From UBA4655 sp964585575 (lineage in GTDB: Bacteria; Planctomycetota; Planctomycetia; Pirellulales; UBA1268), in contig CAZPEM010000038.1 in the NCBI GenBank assembly GCA_964585575.1, positions 1 through 23,686 on the forward strand: DNA of 23,686 nt. The letters are read 5' to 3'. Positions 15,163 through 23,574 of this stretch are shown piece after piece; position 1 is the first letter of the stretch; every line of letters starts with the position of its first letter. A model generated the notes under the pieces. The model was not told the DNA's origin. It saw only the letters and a program-made list of their open reading frames with translations, and did no database searches. The position numbers and the translations under genes are program-made.

Positions 15163-16175
15163 GGCGACGGCTTCCCGGCGGCCGCCGCGGCCCCGCCGAA
15201 GGAGGCGGCGACGACGTCGGGAGCGACCGCGCCGAACCGATGCCGCATGCCCGTGTCGATGTTTCGCAGCTCGATCATGGCCGGTGCGAAGAGGGCGGGG
15301 TCCATCGCGTAGAAGTCTCCCCCCGCCTTCTCGAAGAGCCGGGCGAACGGCTCGCCGAAGGAGGGCGACGAGCTGCTCACCACCCGGGGGCCGATCTCGG
15401 CGAGGCTCGCATCGTCACCGCCGACCTCGAGCACCACCTCGCCGCCGTACAAGATCGCGTCGTTCGTCCGGCCGATCGCCGCGAGGTCGTTTCCGGCCAC
15501 CGGCAACAGCGGCGCACGGCCGAAGCCGCTCCGGATCCTGCCGAGTTCGAAGTGGAGCGTCTCGAGCTTGTGCAGCGCGGTCTCGAGCGACCGTGCGATC
15601 ACCTGGAGCGTTCCGGCGGGGCTGGCCGTCCGCGCGACGAGCAGGATCAGTCGATTCGGCGCGACTCCCGCGTCGCGGGCGAGCGTGCGGCAGACCTCGT
15701 CGGGGGGCAGTTTCGCGGCCTCGAGGAGCCCGACCGCCGTGTCGGCACGTTCCCGCAGGTCGCGGCCCATCGCGTGCACCAGTTCGTCGAAGAGCTCCTC
15801 GCGGCCGATGCTCGCCCGCACCGGTCCGCTCGCCATCGCGAAAAATTTTCCTTCGCTCACCTTCCAGCCGGCGTACTGGCTCGCCAGGCACGCCTCCACC
15901 GGCCTGTCGCTCTCGACGACGACCGTCGGGAAGGGCCAGCGGGCCGCCGTTTCGATGCGGTCGAAGGGGATGCCGGGGGCGTCGATCCGCACGCGGCCGA
16001 GGCCGGCCATCGCGACATGCGCCATGCCGATGCCCGCCTCGTCGCCACCGGGAGATGCGACCCCGCAGTCCAACAGCCGCGTCCCGGAGGCCGTCACCGA
16101 GCAGCCAATCCCGATCTCCGCGGCGCGGGAAGCCAGTTCGACGGCGATCGATCGGGCGCGTTCGTTGAGGTTCAT
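15159..16175 (-). CDS. mch: Methenyltetrahydromethanopterin cyclohydrolase
   Basis: The 338-residue product matches Mch, which hydrolyses methenyl-H4MPT to N5-formyl-H4MPT (EC 3.5.4.27) in the cytoplasm, the step after the Mtd dehydrogenase. Length fits the family (about 310-330). Recognisable blocks are MNLNERA, GTRLLDCGV, EACLASQYAGWKV, FFAMASGPVRA, VGLLEAAKLPPDEVC, RLILLVARTASPAGTLQVIARSLETALHK, GRTNDAILYGG and FGEPFARLFEKAGGDFYAMDP. ATG 16173-16175 is chosen rather than the upstream in-frame start at 16241, because the latter would reach across the divergent regulator gene and the family begins at MNLN. No good ribosome-binding site is seen. It overlaps the RimK-like gene at its 3' end. 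Upstream it is divergent from a DtxR-type regulator across only 52 bases, so its promoter overlaps that of the regulator. Confidence 0.95.
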   Translation of the reverse strand: MNLNERARSIAVELASRAAEIGIGCSVTASGTRLLDCGVASPGGDEAGIGMAHVAMAGLGRVRIDAPGIPFDRIETAARWPFPTVVVESDRPVEACLASQYAGWKVSEGKFFAMASGPVRASIGREELFDELVHAMGRDLRERADTAVGLLEAAKLPPDEVCRTLARDAGVAPNRLILLVARTASPAGTLQVIARSLETALHKLETLHFELGRIRSGFGRAPLLPVAGNDLAAIGRTNDAILYGGEVVLEVGGDDASLAEIGPRVVSSSSPSFGEPFARLFEKAGGDFYAMDPALFAPAMIELRNIDTGMRHRFGAVAPDVVAASFGGAAAAAGKPSP

Positions 16176-16195
16176 GGCGTTGCGACGAGGAGGGC

Positions 16196-16224
16196 ATAAT
16201 GGTTGCCGATCATCCCGGGAGCAA
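16196..16224 (-). promoter_or_regulatory. Putative mch promoter overlapping the regulator promoter
   Basis: On the minus strand TTGCTC (16219-16224) and CATTAT (16196-16201) are spaced by 17 bases. The start would be near 16189, giving a leader of about 14 bases. On the plus strand CATAAT at 16195-16200 could be a -10 box for the regulator gene at 16228, without a good -35. The two -10 boxes occupy the same bases, so binding there would affect both genes. Confidence 0.35.
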
Positions 16225-16227
16225 GCC

Positions 16228-16899
16228 GTGGCCAGCCTCACCGTCGAAAACTACGTGAAAACGATCTATCGGATCATGGCCTCTCAGGAAGGCGGCCCGG
16301 TGACGACGGGCCAGCTGGCCGCCGCGCTCGGCGTCTCTCCAGGCACGGCGACGAGCATGGTGAAGACGCTCGATGCCGCGAGGCTCGCCACGCACAGGCC
16401 CTACGAGGGAGTCGTGCTCACGCGGGCCGGCAGGGTGCTCGCCCTGCGGGTCCTGCGGCGGCATCGGCTCATCGAGCTGTTTCTCATGCGGACGCTCGAC
16501 ATGACCTGGGACGAGGTACACGACGAGGCGGAGCACATGGAGCACGCGGTGAGCGACCTCCTGGTCGATCGCATCGACGCGTTTCTCGGTCAGCCCGAGG
16601 TCGATCCGCACGGTGATCCGATCCCGCGGGGAGACGCCCACGGCCTCGAGCCGCACGAGCCGCCGGGGGCGAGGATGCTCGCCGACCTCGGCGAAGGCGA
16701 CACGTTCCGACTCGCCCGCGTGCTCGACCAGTCGGCGGAGTTCCTGCGTTATCTCACGGAGTCGGGGCTCTCCCTCGGCGTGAAGGGGATCGTCGAGCGG
16801 AATCCCGACGGCGCGGGGCTGATGAGGGTGAGGCTGGAGCGGCGAACGCTCGCCCTCTCGCTCGAAGCCGCGGCGAAGATCCTCGTCACCGTGGCCTGA
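16228..16899 (+). CDS. DtxR/MntR-family metal-dependent transcriptional regulator
   Basis: The 223-residue product has the DtxR layout: a winged HTH at about 1-70 (TVENYVKTIYRI, then TTGQLAAALGVSPGTATSMVKTLD), a metal-binding dimerisation domain at about 71-135 (RRHRLIELFL, EVHDEAEHMEHAVSDLL, DPHGDPIP) and a C-terminal SH3/FeoA-like domain at about 145-220. Aligned by eye with DtxR, the ancillary-site residues H79, E83 and H98 are kept, as are E105 and H106; Cys102 is Glu, as in MntR, and Met10 is Asn8 where MntR has Asp. This points to an Mn-like rather than strict Fe site, but with an unusual Asn ligand. The start is GTG 16228-16230, with GGGAG seven bases upstream. It is divergent from mch; whether it controls metal uptake or the C1 genes is open. 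Confidence 0.88.
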   Translation: MASLTVENYVKTIYRIMASQEGGPVTTGQLAAALGVSPGTATSMVKTLDAARLATHRPYEGVVLTRAGRVLALRVLRRHRLIELFLMRTLDMTWDEVHDEAEHMEHAVSDLLVDRIDAFLGQPEVDPHGDPIPRGDAHGLEPHEPPGARMLADLGEGDTFRLARVLDQSAEFLRYLTESGLSLGVKGIVERNPDGAGLMRVRLERRTLALSLEAAAKILVTVA

Positions 16900-16903
16900 G
16901 GGC

Positions 16904-16940
16904 GATCGCTTCGCTCTGCCGGCTGGCTTCGCTCGACCGG
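16904..16940. repeat. Short direct repeat between regulator and PTPS genes
   Basis: The 45-base gap holds GCTTCGCTC twice (16908-16916 and 16926-16934), each next to a copy of CCGGCTGG. The same 9-mer occurs in the rnpB 3' arm (13494-13502) and near the right end of the window (23647-23655). It may be a member of a small intergenic repeat family. Confidence 0.4.
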
Positions 16941-16944
16941 CTGG

Positions 16945-17460
16945 TCAGCGGGCCGGCCTCTCCCACACGGCCGACTGGCCGAGGCACTCATCGACCTCGA
17001 TCCGAAGCGCACCGGCAGGCGGGCGGCCCGCGGCCGCGAGCGCCCCGGCGAGCCGCAGGCCGATCCAGCGGGCGAGGAGTTCGGCGGTCGTGTTCACCAT
17101 CGGCAGGAGGACGCATTCGTCAGCAGGAAAAACCCACCGTCGTCCGCCAAACCGCGCCGTCACCTCGCCGCCCGCGGTTGCCACCGCGATGAAGGGGTTT
17201 GCGGTCGGCAGGAGCATCTTGTGGTCGAGCTCGCGGAGGATCTCCGAGAGCCGGTCGCGAAGGAGGATGAAGTCCACCACCATGCCGTGGGCATCCATCG
17301 GCCCCTCCACCTCGGCGGCGACCGTCCAGTTGTGTCCGTGGATCGGCTCACAGAGCGTGTCGGTGAGCGTGATGAAATGGCCCGCGCTGAACACGTGCAC
17401 CGCCTTCCGCATCCGGACGGCGTGACGGCCGGGCAGGTCGGGGTCGTCGTGTCGGTTCAT
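16945..17460 (-). CDS. 6-pyruvoyl-tetrahydropterin synthase / QueD-family protein
   Basis: The 171-residue product is a COG0720-type pterin enzyme acting on dihydroneopterin triphosphate. Zinc ligands are His28 (FSAGHF) and His41/His43 (HGHNW), and the conserved Glu is in VDECLGQSAVW near the end. The sequence LCEPIHGHNW has both Cys37 (CxxxHGH, as in QueD and PTPS-I) and Glu38 (ExxHGH, as in PTPS-III), the combination described for dual PTPS-I/III members that can serve both queuosine and folate-type pterin routes. Beside the H4MPT genes, supply of the pterin moiety of H4MPT is an attractive alternative. ATG 17458-17460 overlaps the stop of the CitG-like gene as ATGA, indicating coupling. 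It has a 26-residue insert around GGEVTARFGGRRWVFPADE that short QueD proteins lack. Confidence in the family is high; the pathway is inference. Confidence 0.88.
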   Translation of the reverse strand: MNRHDDPDLPGRHAVRMRKAVHVFSAGHFITLTDTLCEPIHGHNWTVAAEVEGPMDAHGMVVDFILLRDRLSEILRELDHKMLLPTANPFIAVATAGGEVTARFGGRRWVFPADECVLLPMVNTTAELLARWIGLRLAGALAAAGRPPAGALRIEVDECLGQSAVWERPAR

Positions 17461-18293
17461 AGGCGTCCTTCGCGGAGAAGTATATAGAGGGCCGCCGCGA
17501 GAAAATCGGCGGAGGTGCCGGGGTTGCACCGGCGGCTCCGCAGGGCCCGGTCGAACGCTGCGATTCGGTTCGCGAGCCCGCCTTCGTCGCCCTCGAGCAC
17601 CCGCGCGGCCATCTCCGAGATTCTCCTCGCCTCGGCGTCGCCGTGCTTTCGTGCGACGAGGGTGTCGGGCCGACGGGAAAGCAGGTGGAGATACGTGCGG
17701 ACGATCGCGTCGTCGATCCGGCCACGGCTCGCGTGCTCCCGTTCGAGTTCGGGCACGACCTCGTCGAAGAGCTCGCGATAGCCCGTGGCCCAGAGCCGCG
17801 CGATGCCGTCGCGGGCCGCCGCCTCCCGCATCGCCGCAAGCAGGTCACGCGGGGGCGGGCCGGCGAGGTCGTGCGAGGCCGCCGTGCCGAGCCCGCCCGG
17901 CTTCGCGATCGCGATCGCCCGCCAGACGTTTTTTCCATCGTCGGCGGTGAGGCTTCCCAGCACGCGGTCGATCCCCGCGACGGCTTCCTCGCCGTCGTGG
18001 ACCGCCGCAAGCGGCGCGATCGCGAGCACGATGCCGAGATTCGCGTTGGAACGGGTGACCGCCCTCGAGGCCGTCACGGCCTCGAGGATCGTCTCGCCGA
18101 GGGGCCGCTCGCAGGCGACCTCGATCGCCGGGCCGATCGCGCGGCCGGCGGCGACGAGCTCGTCGTAACGCAGATCCGGAAACTCCGCGGCCGGATGGAC
18201 ATTGCCGGGTTTGGGGGCCGTCGCCTCGAGCCGGCAGGCCGTTTCGGCGGACCAGCCGCGTGGGAAGCGAGGAGTGTTCGTGGGCGGATGCAC
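17457..18293 (-). CDS. CitG-like triphosphoribosyl-dephospho-CoA synthase family protein
   Basis: The roughly 278-residue product belongs to the CitG/MdcB family. The N-terminal signature ACRLEATAPKPGNVH at 19-33 is followed by TRSNANLGIVLAIAPLA, a helix-rich middle part and a C-terminal RCNPGTSADFLAAALYILL, the usual NPGTtADLxAAxLF block. CitG proper transfers a triphosphoribosyl unit from ATP to dephospho-CoA to make the citrate or malonate lyase prosthetic group, but no lyase genes are here. CitG-like proteins recur beside bacterial H4MPT genes, and a phosphoribosyl-type reaction in cofactor synthesis is a reasonable hypothesis. The start is uncertain: GTG 18291-18293 is chosen because the family homology begins about 17 residues later; ATG 18335, directly opposite the ppk1 start, is the alternative. 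It overlaps the PTPS gene by ATGA. Confidence 0.82.
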   Translation of the reverse strand: MHPPTNTPRFPRGWSAETACRLEATAPKPGNVHPAAEFPDLRYDELVAAGRAIGPAIEVACERPLGETILEAVTASRAVTRSNANLGIVLAIAPLAAVHDGEEAVAGIDRVLGSLTADDGKNVWRAIAIAKPGGLGTAASHDLAGPPPRDLLAAMREAAARDGIARLWATGYRELFDEVVPELEREHASRGRIDDAIVRTYLHLLSRRPDTLVARKHGDAEARRISEMAARVLEGDEGGLANRIAAFDRALRSRRCNPGTSADFLAAALYILLREGRL

Positions 18294-18333
18294 GCATACT
18301 AGACTACCGTCATCCAACCCCGGACCCGCCTCC

Positions 18334-20496
<2,163 letters not shown>

Positions 20497-20505
20497 AATC
20501 CGCCC

Positions 20506-21435
20506 ATGTCAGACGACCACTACCAGACGCTCGGCGTGCCGAGGACCGCCTCCGCCGACGACATCCGCAAGGCCTACCGCGAGTTGGCCCGCAAGTATCA
20601 CCCCGACCTCCATCCCGACGACGCGTCGGCGAAGGAGAAGTTCAAGAAGGTCCAGACCGCCTTCGACGTGCTCAACGACCCGTCGAAGCGGGAGCTCTAC
20701 GACCGCTACGGCAGCTCGTTCGAGGGCTTCTCGCCCGGCAGCGGAGGAGGCTGGCGGGGGGGCGCGGGGCCGTTTCCGGGAGGGCAGGTTCCTGGGGGCG
20801 GCGAGATCGACCTGGAGAGCCTTTTCGGCGGTGGGTTCGCCGAGATGTTCGGCGGCGGACGGAAGACGCGATCCCGCCGCCGGCCCGCGGCCGCCCCCGG
20901 CGAGGACATCACGGCGGAGATACGCGTTCCTTTCCGGCTCGCCATCGAAGGGGGGGCGACCGACGTTCGCGTCGACCGTGGGGGCGGCATCGAGACGATC
21001 AGCGTGAAGATTCCCCAGGGGCTTCCCGACGCCGCGCAGCTCCGGCTCCGCGGTCAGGGGCTGCCCGGCAGCGGCGGCGCCCCTGCGGGAGACCTGCGGC
21101 TCCTCGTGCACGTGGATCCGCATCCCGTCTACCGCCGCGACGGCGACACGCTCGAGATCAAGATCCCCGTGTCGCTCGCCGAGGCGATCGACGGCGCGAA
21201 GGTGGACGTGCCCACCCCCTGGGGCACGATCGCGCTGAAGATCCCGCCGGGCACGTCGAGCGGCCGCAAGCTCCGCGCGCAGGGCATGGGCGTGAAGCAC
21301 GCCAACGGTGCCGCCGGCGACCTCATCGCGGAGGTGCAGGTCATGCTGCCGAAGACGATCGAGCCGCCGCTCGCCGAGGCGATCCTCGCCGCGTCGAAGG
21401 CCGATGGAAACCCGCGAGGCCAGCTTCGCTGGTGA
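20506..21435 (+). CDS. DnaJ/CbpA-type co-chaperone (J domain without zinc finger)
   Basis: The 309-residue product is a type II (class B) Hsp40 that stimulates DnaK. The J domain covers residues 1-70 with HPD at 32-34 and the usual KFKKVQTAFDVLNDPSKRELYDRYG end. A Gly/Phe-rich linker follows at about 72-118 (GGGW, GGGFAEMFGGG) and a basic patch RKTRSRRRP. Two beta-sandwich substrate domains fill about 130-295 (GEDITAEIRVPFRLAIEGG, then IPQGLPDAAQLRLRGQGLPG, HPVYRRDGDTLEIKIPVSLAEAIDGAKVDVPT). The CxxCxGxG zinc repeats of classical DnaJ are absent, as in CbpA. It starts nine bases after ppk1 and ends eight bases before rnpA, which supports co-transcription. Confidence 0.94.
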   Translation: MSDDHYQTLGVPRTASADDIRKAYRELARKYHPDLHPDDASAKEKFKKVQTAFDVLNDPSKRELYDRYGSSFEGFSPGSGGGWRGGAGPFPGGQVPGGGEIDLESLFGGGFAEMFGGGRKTRSRRRPAAAPGEDITAEIRVPFRLAIEGGATDVRVDRGGGIETISVKIPQGLPDAAQLRLRGQGLPGSGGAPAGDLRLLVHVDPHPVYRRDGDTLEIKIPVSLAEAIDGAKVDVPTPWGTIALKIPPGTSSGRKLRAQGMGVKHANGAAGDLIAEVQVMLPKTIEPPLAEAILAASKADGNPRGQLRW

Positions 21436-21443
21436 GGTGTGCC

Positions 21444-21875
21444 ATGGCGGTCGGCCGCGAAAGCCTGCCGCGGGAATCGCGGCTCCGCGGCGAGGCGGCA
21501 TTCGCCCGCGTCTTCGCGCACCGCAGGAGCGTGAGCGACGCCGCGATCGTGCTCTACGGGTGTCCGCGGGCCGATCGTGATGGACGACAGGGGCCGAGGC
21601 TGGGCCTATCCGTTTCGCGACGAATCGGCAACGCGGTCGCTCGTAACCGCTGGAAGCGACGGATCCGCGAGGCTTTTCGCCGGGTCCGCCGCGAACTGCC
21701 GCAGGGGAGCGATTTCGTGGTCGTGGCGAGGCCCGGAGGCGTGCCGACGCAGGAATCGATGGAGCGGTCGCTCGTCTCGCTCGCCGGCCGATTGCTCGCG
21801 CGGCCCGGCTACCATGAACCGAAGTCCCGCGACGCATCTTCACGCAAGGACGAACGCTCGAGGGGTGGAGGGTGA
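21444..21875 (+). CDS. rnpA: Ribonuclease P protein component
   Basis: The 143-residue product is RnpA, the basic subunit that binds the 5' leader of pre-tRNA and aids the RNase P RNA. The N-terminal LPRESRLRGEAAFARVFAHR is typical (the family has L.....F..V...G/R), RLGLSVSRRIGNAVARNR and WKRRIREAFR give the RNR motif and its basic helix, and GSDFVVVARPG is the conserved third strand. The C-terminal 25 residues are a basic extension. ATG 21444-21446 has GGTGAGG just upstream and leaves eight bases after the DnaJ-like gene. The stop overlaps the yidD start as GTGA. In most bacteria rnpA follows rpmH; here no rpmH is present and a DnaJ-like gene takes that place. Confidence 0.93.
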   Translation: MAVGRESLPRESRLRGEAAFARVFAHRRSVSDAAIVLYGCPRADRDGRQGPRLGLSVSRRIGNAVARNRWKRRIREAFRRVRRELPQGSDFVVVARPGGVPTQESMERSLVSLAGRLLARPGYHEPKSRDASSRKDERSRGGG

Positions 21876-22108
21876 GAATCCTCGACGTGTTCAACGGCAT
21901 GGCGACCGCCGTGATCTGCCTCGCGATCCGGGGATACAAGCGGTTCGTGAGCCCGCTCATCGGCCGCCACTGCCGGTTCGAGCCGACCTGCAGCGACTAC
22001 TTTCGCATGGCCGTCGAAAAGCACGGGCCCTGGCGTGGGATGGTCCGCGGGATCAGCCGGATCTGCCGCTGCCACCCGTGGCATCCGGGCGGGCACGATC
22101 CACCGTGA
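21872..22108 (+). CDS. yidD: Membrane protein insertion efficiency factor YidD
   Basis: The 78-residue product matches the small YidD family (about 70-85 residues), which associates with the inner membrane and helps YidC/Sec-dependent insertion. Its hallmark is ICLAIRGYKRFVSPLIGRHC followed by RFEPTCSDYFRMAVEKHGPWRG and a terminal RICRCHPWHPGGHDPP. The N-terminal segment is a short amphipathic helix. The start is GTG 21872-21874, overlapping the rnpA stop by four bases. The order rnpA-yidD is widely conserved, usually followed by yidC, which is not here: the next gene is convergent. The last 56 bases overlap the 3' end of the Nudix gene on the opposite strand. Confidence 0.95.
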   Translation: MRILDVFNGMATAVICLAIRGYKRFVSPLIGRHCRFEPTCSDYFRMAVEKHGPWRGMVRGISRICRCHPWHPGGHDPP

Positions 22109-22511
22109 GACCGCCGGCGAGGAGCATCGTCACGACGCGGGAGTTGGTCTCCGGGAACGAAAGCGATGCGAGCTCCGAGAACTCCCGCCAGGTGAAGGGG
22201 GGGGCGACGGCGGGCGGCCCGTCCGACGGCTCCGCCATGAGCGGTTCGGCGAGATAGAAGGAGACCTCGATCGGCCCGAACGACGCACGGCCGATCGCCA
22301 CGTCCACGAGCCTCCCCACCGCGATGGTGAGGCCCGCCTCCTCGAGGCACTCCCGCGCCGCCGCGACCGACGGAAGCTCCCCCGGCTCGACCTTGCCGCC
22401 GGGGAACTCGTCGAGGCCTGGACCCTCGCGGGAGAGCGGATGCCGTTTTCCCACGAGCACGCGTCTCCCGTGGAGCACGACGGCGACGGCAATCGCCGTC
22501 GGCCGGGTCAT
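22053..22511 (-). CDS. Nudix hydrolase, MutT-like
   Basis: The 152-residue product is a single Nudix domain. The Nudix box GX5EX7REUXEEXGU is present at residues 39-61 (GKVEPGE, then RECLEEAGL), with Cys at the position usually filled by a hydrophobic residue. The strand AIAVAVVLHGRRVLVGKRH and the PGLDEFPGGK lead-in fit MutT-like enzymes that hydrolyse oxidised or other nucleoside diphosphate derivatives. The C-terminal third is less conserved, so the substrate is unknown. The ATG overlaps the fabI stop as ATGA, so it is translated from the fabI message. Its 3' end overlaps yidD by 56 bases. Confidence 0.9.
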   Translation of the reverse strand: MTRPTAIAVAVVLHGRRVLVGKRHPLSREGPGLDEFPGGKVEPGELPSVAAARECLEEAGLTIAVGRLVDVAIGRASFGPIEVSFYLAEPLMAEPSDGPPAVAPPFTWREFSELASLSFPETNSRVVTMLLAGGLTVDRARPDATGGSGRSG

Positions 22512-23335
22512 GAAGCCTGCTTCGGCACGAGGTCGAGCAGCCGGCCGGGCGAACCCATGATGTTGTAGCCTGCATCGACGTGGAGGATCTCGCCGGTGAT
22601 CCCGAGCGACTCCTTCGACAGCATCCAGGCGCCGGCCTTGCCGACCTCCTCATGGGTGATGTTGCGGGCCATCGGCGACATGTGCTCGTAGAGTCCGAGC
22701 ATGTCCTCGACGCCGGCTCCGCGGCCGGCGAGCGTCCGCAGCGGCCCAGCGCTGATCGCATTCACGCGGATGCCGGCCGGCCCGAGATCGAACGCCATGT
22801 ACTTCACGCAGGCGTCGAGCGTCGCCTTGCAGACGCCCATGATGTTGTAGCCGGGCACGACCTTCTCACCGCCGAAGTAGGTCAGCGTGAGGATCGAGGC
22901 GTCCTTCGCGAGGATCTTGCGGGCGAGCCGGCCGACGGCGAGCAGGCTGTAGGCGCTCGTCTCCATCGCGATCCGGAAGCCCTCGCGGCTGCAGTTGGTC
23001 GTCTCTCCCTTGAGATCCTCCATCGGGGCGTAGGCGATCGAGTGCACGAGAAAGTCGATCGTGCCGAACTCCTGCTTTGCCCGGTCGATGACGGCGGCGA
23101 TCTGCTCGTCGCTGGAAACGTCCATCGGCACGAGGAACTTCGCGTTTGGCTGGGAGTCGGTGAGCTGCGATACTCTTCGGCGATTCCGCTGCCGCTCGTC
23201 GTCGGGACGGTCGGGCAGGTGCGAGAAGCCGATCTGGCCCCCCTCAGCGAGAATCTCCTTGGCGATCGCCCACGCGATCGAGTGGTCGTTGGCGACGCCG
23301 AGAACGAGCCCCTTCTTCCCGTCGAATCTGCCCAT
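22508..23335 (-). CDS. fabI: Enoyl-[acyl-carrier-protein] reductase (NADH), FabI
   Basis: The 275-residue product is a short-chain dehydrogenase of the FabI branch, which carries out the last reduction of fatty-acid elongation. The glycine-rich loop is GVANDHSIAWAIA at 13-25. The catalytic tyrosines and lysine are Y153 (LTYFGG), Y163 and K170 (YNIMGVCK), in the FabI spacing YX6K with a further Tyr ten residues earlier. VDAGYNIMG at the C-terminus is also typical. ATG 23333-23335 has AGGAG nine bases upstream; the reading frame stays open further upstream, but that part has no homology. A putative promoter lies at 23384-23412. The gene forms a two-gene unit with the Nudix hydrolase. A short segment of extra basic residues, ERQRNRRRVSQL at 47-58, is seen where many FabI have a shorter loop. 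Confidence 0.95.
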   Translation of the reverse strand: MGRFDGKKGLVLGVANDHSIAWAIAKEILAEGGQIGFSHLPDRPDDERQRNRRRVSQLTDSQPNAKFLVPMDVSSDEQIAAVIDRAKQEFGTIDFLVHSIAYAPMEDLKGETTNCSREGFRIAMETSAYSLLAVGRLARKILAKDASILTLTYFGGEKVVPGYNIMGVCKATLDACVKYMAFDLGPAGIRVNAISAGPLRTLAGRGAGVEDMLGLYEHMSPMARNITHEEVGKAGAWMLSKESLGITGEILHVDAGYNIMGSPGRLLDLVPKQAS

Positions 23336-23383
23336 CACGAGTCGCTCCTGTGCCTGGTGCTTGTGCCGTGAACGTGAAGCGGA

Positions 23384-23412
23384 AATGTAGCCGTTGGCCC
23401 GAAAAGCCTCAA
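23384..23412 (-). promoter_or_regulatory. Putative fabI promoter
   Basis: On the minus strand TTGAGG (23407-23412) and TACATT (23384-23389) are spaced by 17 bases. The start would be near 23377, giving a leader of about 42 bases that carries the AGGAG ribosome-binding site. Confidence 0.45.
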
Positions 23413-23462
23413 CGCGGGCTGTCGGGCCGTTCGTCGGGCCCGCTCTACAGGCCCCGAGGCCC

Positions 23463-23491
23463 TTGCCGGACCGGGTTGGCACGGGTAAAAA
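23463..23491 (+). promoter_or_regulatory. Putative promoter of the tRNA-Lys gene
   Basis: TTGCCG at 23463-23468 and TAAAAA at 23486-23491 are spaced by 17 bases. The start would be only about three bases before the mature tRNA at 23501, a very short leader. Confidence 0.35.
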
Positions 23492-23500
23492 ACATGCGTC

Positions 23501-23574
23501 GCCTCGTTAGCTCAATTGGTCAGAGCATCTGACTCTTAATCAGAGGGTTCTTGGTTCGAGTCCAAGACGAGGCA
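23501..23574 (+). tRNA. trnK: tRNA-Lys (anticodon CTT)
   Basis: A complete cloverleaf can be folded. The acceptor stem is GCCTCGT (23501-23507) with ACGAGGC (23567-23573) and discriminator A at 23574. The D arm is AGCTCAATTGGTCAGAGC. The anticodon arm has stem TCTGA/TCAGA and loop CTCTTAA, giving anticodon CTT, which reads the Lys codon AAG. The T arm contains GGTTCGAGTCC. The 3' CCA is not encoded, so it must be added after transcription. Confidence 0.97.
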
